Part shown: positions 6,699 through 7,195 of the stretch, one piece after another
Position numbering within the stretch: position 1 is the first letter of the stretch
Layout: every line of letters starts with the position of its first letter
Assembly: GCA_013696665.1 (NCBI GenBank)
Contig: JACCYC010000121.1
Span: 1 to 7,195, forward strand
Length of the DNA stretch: 7,195 nucleotides
Direction of reading: 5' to 3'
Origin: Burkholderiaceae bacterium
GTDB taxonomy: Bacteria > Pseudomonadota > Gammaproteobacteria > Burkholderiales > Burkholderiaceae_F
Position numbers and translations under genes: made by a program
Notes under the pieces: model-generated
Database searches by the model: none
Seen by the model: only the letters and a program-made list of their open reading frames with translations
Told to the model about the DNA's origin: nothing

Positions 6699-6732
6699 GC
6701 GCTCGAACACGATTTGCTCGCAGCGCTCGAAC
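6699..6732 (+). repeat. Direct repeat in the leader of the response regulator gene
   Basis: GCGCTCGAAC occurs at 6699-6708 and again at 6723-6732, 24 bases start to start. Both copies lie between the candidate -10 element and the start codon. The spacing is a little over two helical turns. Function is unknown. Confidence 0.45.
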
Positions 6733-6739
6733 CTATCCC

Positions 6740-7195
6740 ATGAAAATACTCGTCGTCGACGATCACTCGCTCATCACCGATGCGTTGAGCATCTTGTTCC
6801 TGGATCTCGATCCAACGGCCGAGGTCATCACGACTCGGACCGCGGAAGGCGCGCTGAAGATTCAGGAAGAGCAACCCGAGCTCGATCTCGTGGTGCTCGA
6901 TCTGGGCATGCCCGGCGTATCGGGCACTGCGTTGCTTGAAGCGATGGTATCGAAGGCGCCCGAGATGAAGATCCTGGTGCTGTCGGGCAATCAGGATCAA
7001 CGCAGCGTGATGCGAGTGCTGCAGCTGGGCGCCGCGGGCTTCGTGCCGAAGTCGATGGCGTCGGAAACGTTGTTATCAGCCGTCAAGTTTGTCCTATCGG
7101 GCGGCGTTTACATCCCGGCCGATCTGCTCGAAGAGGTCAATCGCGCAGGCATCTTTGGAAATTCGGAACGCCTGCGCGAACAGAATGGCGGACGT
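6740..7195 (+). CDS. Response regulator receiver domain, NarL/FixJ-like (partial, C-terminus beyond window)
   Basis: This is the start of a two-component response regulator, which a partner histidine kinase would phosphorylate. The frame runs from ATG at 6740 to the window end (152 residues). The receiver domain occupies about 1-120 with all key residues: acidic pair D7 and D8 in LVVDDHS, phosphoacceptor D54 in VVLDLGMPG, the switch serine S82 in VLSGN, and K104 in FVPKS. The sequence AGFVPKS and the following LLSAVKFVLSGGVYIPADLL (111-130) are typical of the NarL/FixJ group, which normally ends in a LuxR-type helix-turn-helix; that domain would lie outside the window and is not seen. MKILVVDDHS is a standard receiver N-terminus, which supports the start, although no Shine-Dalgarno sequence precedes it. 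No kinase gene is in the window. It is divergent from ccmA, and a role in cytochrome c control is only a possibility. Confidence 0.92.
   Translation, partial: MKILVVDDHSLITDALSILFLDLDPTAEVITTRTAEGALKIQEEQPELDLVVLDLGMPGVSGTALLEAMVSKAPEMKILVLSGNQDQRSVMRVLQLGAAGFVPKSMASETLLSAVKFVLSGGVYIPADLLEEVNRAGIFGNSERLREQNGGR

Larger units (their letters stand above)
6537..6739. other. Divergent intergenic region between ccmA and the response regulator gene
   Basis: These 203 bases separate two divergent start codons and must contain the promoter of the response regulator and, very likely, that of the ccm operon. I see a TATAAC element next to ccmA, a TACAAT element on the plus strand, a 10-base palindrome, a 7-base inverted repeat and a 10-base direct repeat. 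No tRNA, riboswitch, terminator or convincing small gene was recognised. Open frames crossing it on either strand show no family resemblance. Confidence 0.8.

Noticed and set aside
6537..6739. FNR/Anr-type site (TTGAT-N4-ATCAA) controlling the ccm operon
   Set aside because: I looked for both half-sites in the divergent region and found no pair with correct spacing.
6555..6743. Possible small plus-strand gene of 62 codons in the intergenic region
   Set aside because: It runs over the candidate promoter and into the response regulator start, has no Shine-Dalgarno sequence, and its arginine-rich composition looks like translated non-coding GC-rich DNA.
6599..7000. Minus-strand open frame of 133 codons running across the response regulator start and the intergenic region
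   Set aside because: The plus strand clearly encodes a receiver domain with all catalytic residues, and the antisense product shows no recognisable features.
1..7195. CRISPR array, insertion sequence, tRNA or phage remnants
   Set aside because: No regularly spaced repeats, terminal inverted repeats, transposase motifs or tRNA-like folds were seen; the window is continuous conserved coding sequence apart from one intergenic gap.

Overview
The window is almost entirely a System I cytochrome c maturation (ccm) operon read on the minus strand: ccmA, ccmB, ccmC, ccmD, ccmE, ccmF, ccmG, ccmH and ccmI follow one another from position 6536 down to position 1. A 203-base intergenic gap then separates ccmA from a divergent response regulator gene on the plus strand. 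Both window edges cut genes: ccmI lacks its C-terminal part and the response regulator lacks its output domain.

The sequence is GC-rich and the operon type is that of a Gram-negative proteobacterium. CcmH (158 aa, one thioredoxin-like domain) is separate from CcmI (membrane anchor plus TPR domain), so this is not the fused CcmH of E. coli. The gene order, the CVAC active site of CcmG and a TACAAT-like -10 element would suit a beta- or gammaproteobacterium, but this assignment is an inference.

The genes form one assembly line. CcmA and CcmB (ABC transporter), with CcmC and CcmD, load haem onto the periplasmic chaperone CcmE and release holo-CcmE. CcmF takes haem from CcmE and attaches it to apocytochrome c. 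CcmG and CcmH keep the CXXCH cysteines reduced, and CcmI holds the apocytochrome. All residues known to be essential in these families are present, including the haem-ligating histidines of CcmC, CcmE and CcmF and the CXXC pairs of CcmG and CcmH. No gene is broken.

The genes are packed very tightly. There are four 4-base start/stop overlaps, one 7-base overlap, one 1-base gap and two 6-base gaps. Most starts have no clear Shine-Dalgarno sequence, which points to translational coupling. ccmD is easily missed because it is small and begins with GTG, but it has the best ribosome binding site in the operon.

I did not find a previously undescribed system. The least explained part is the divergent intergenic region 6537-6739. 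It holds two candidate -10 elements, a 10-base palindrome, a 7-base inverted repeat and a 10-base direct repeat, and ccmA may be transcribed as a leaderless or nearly leaderless message.
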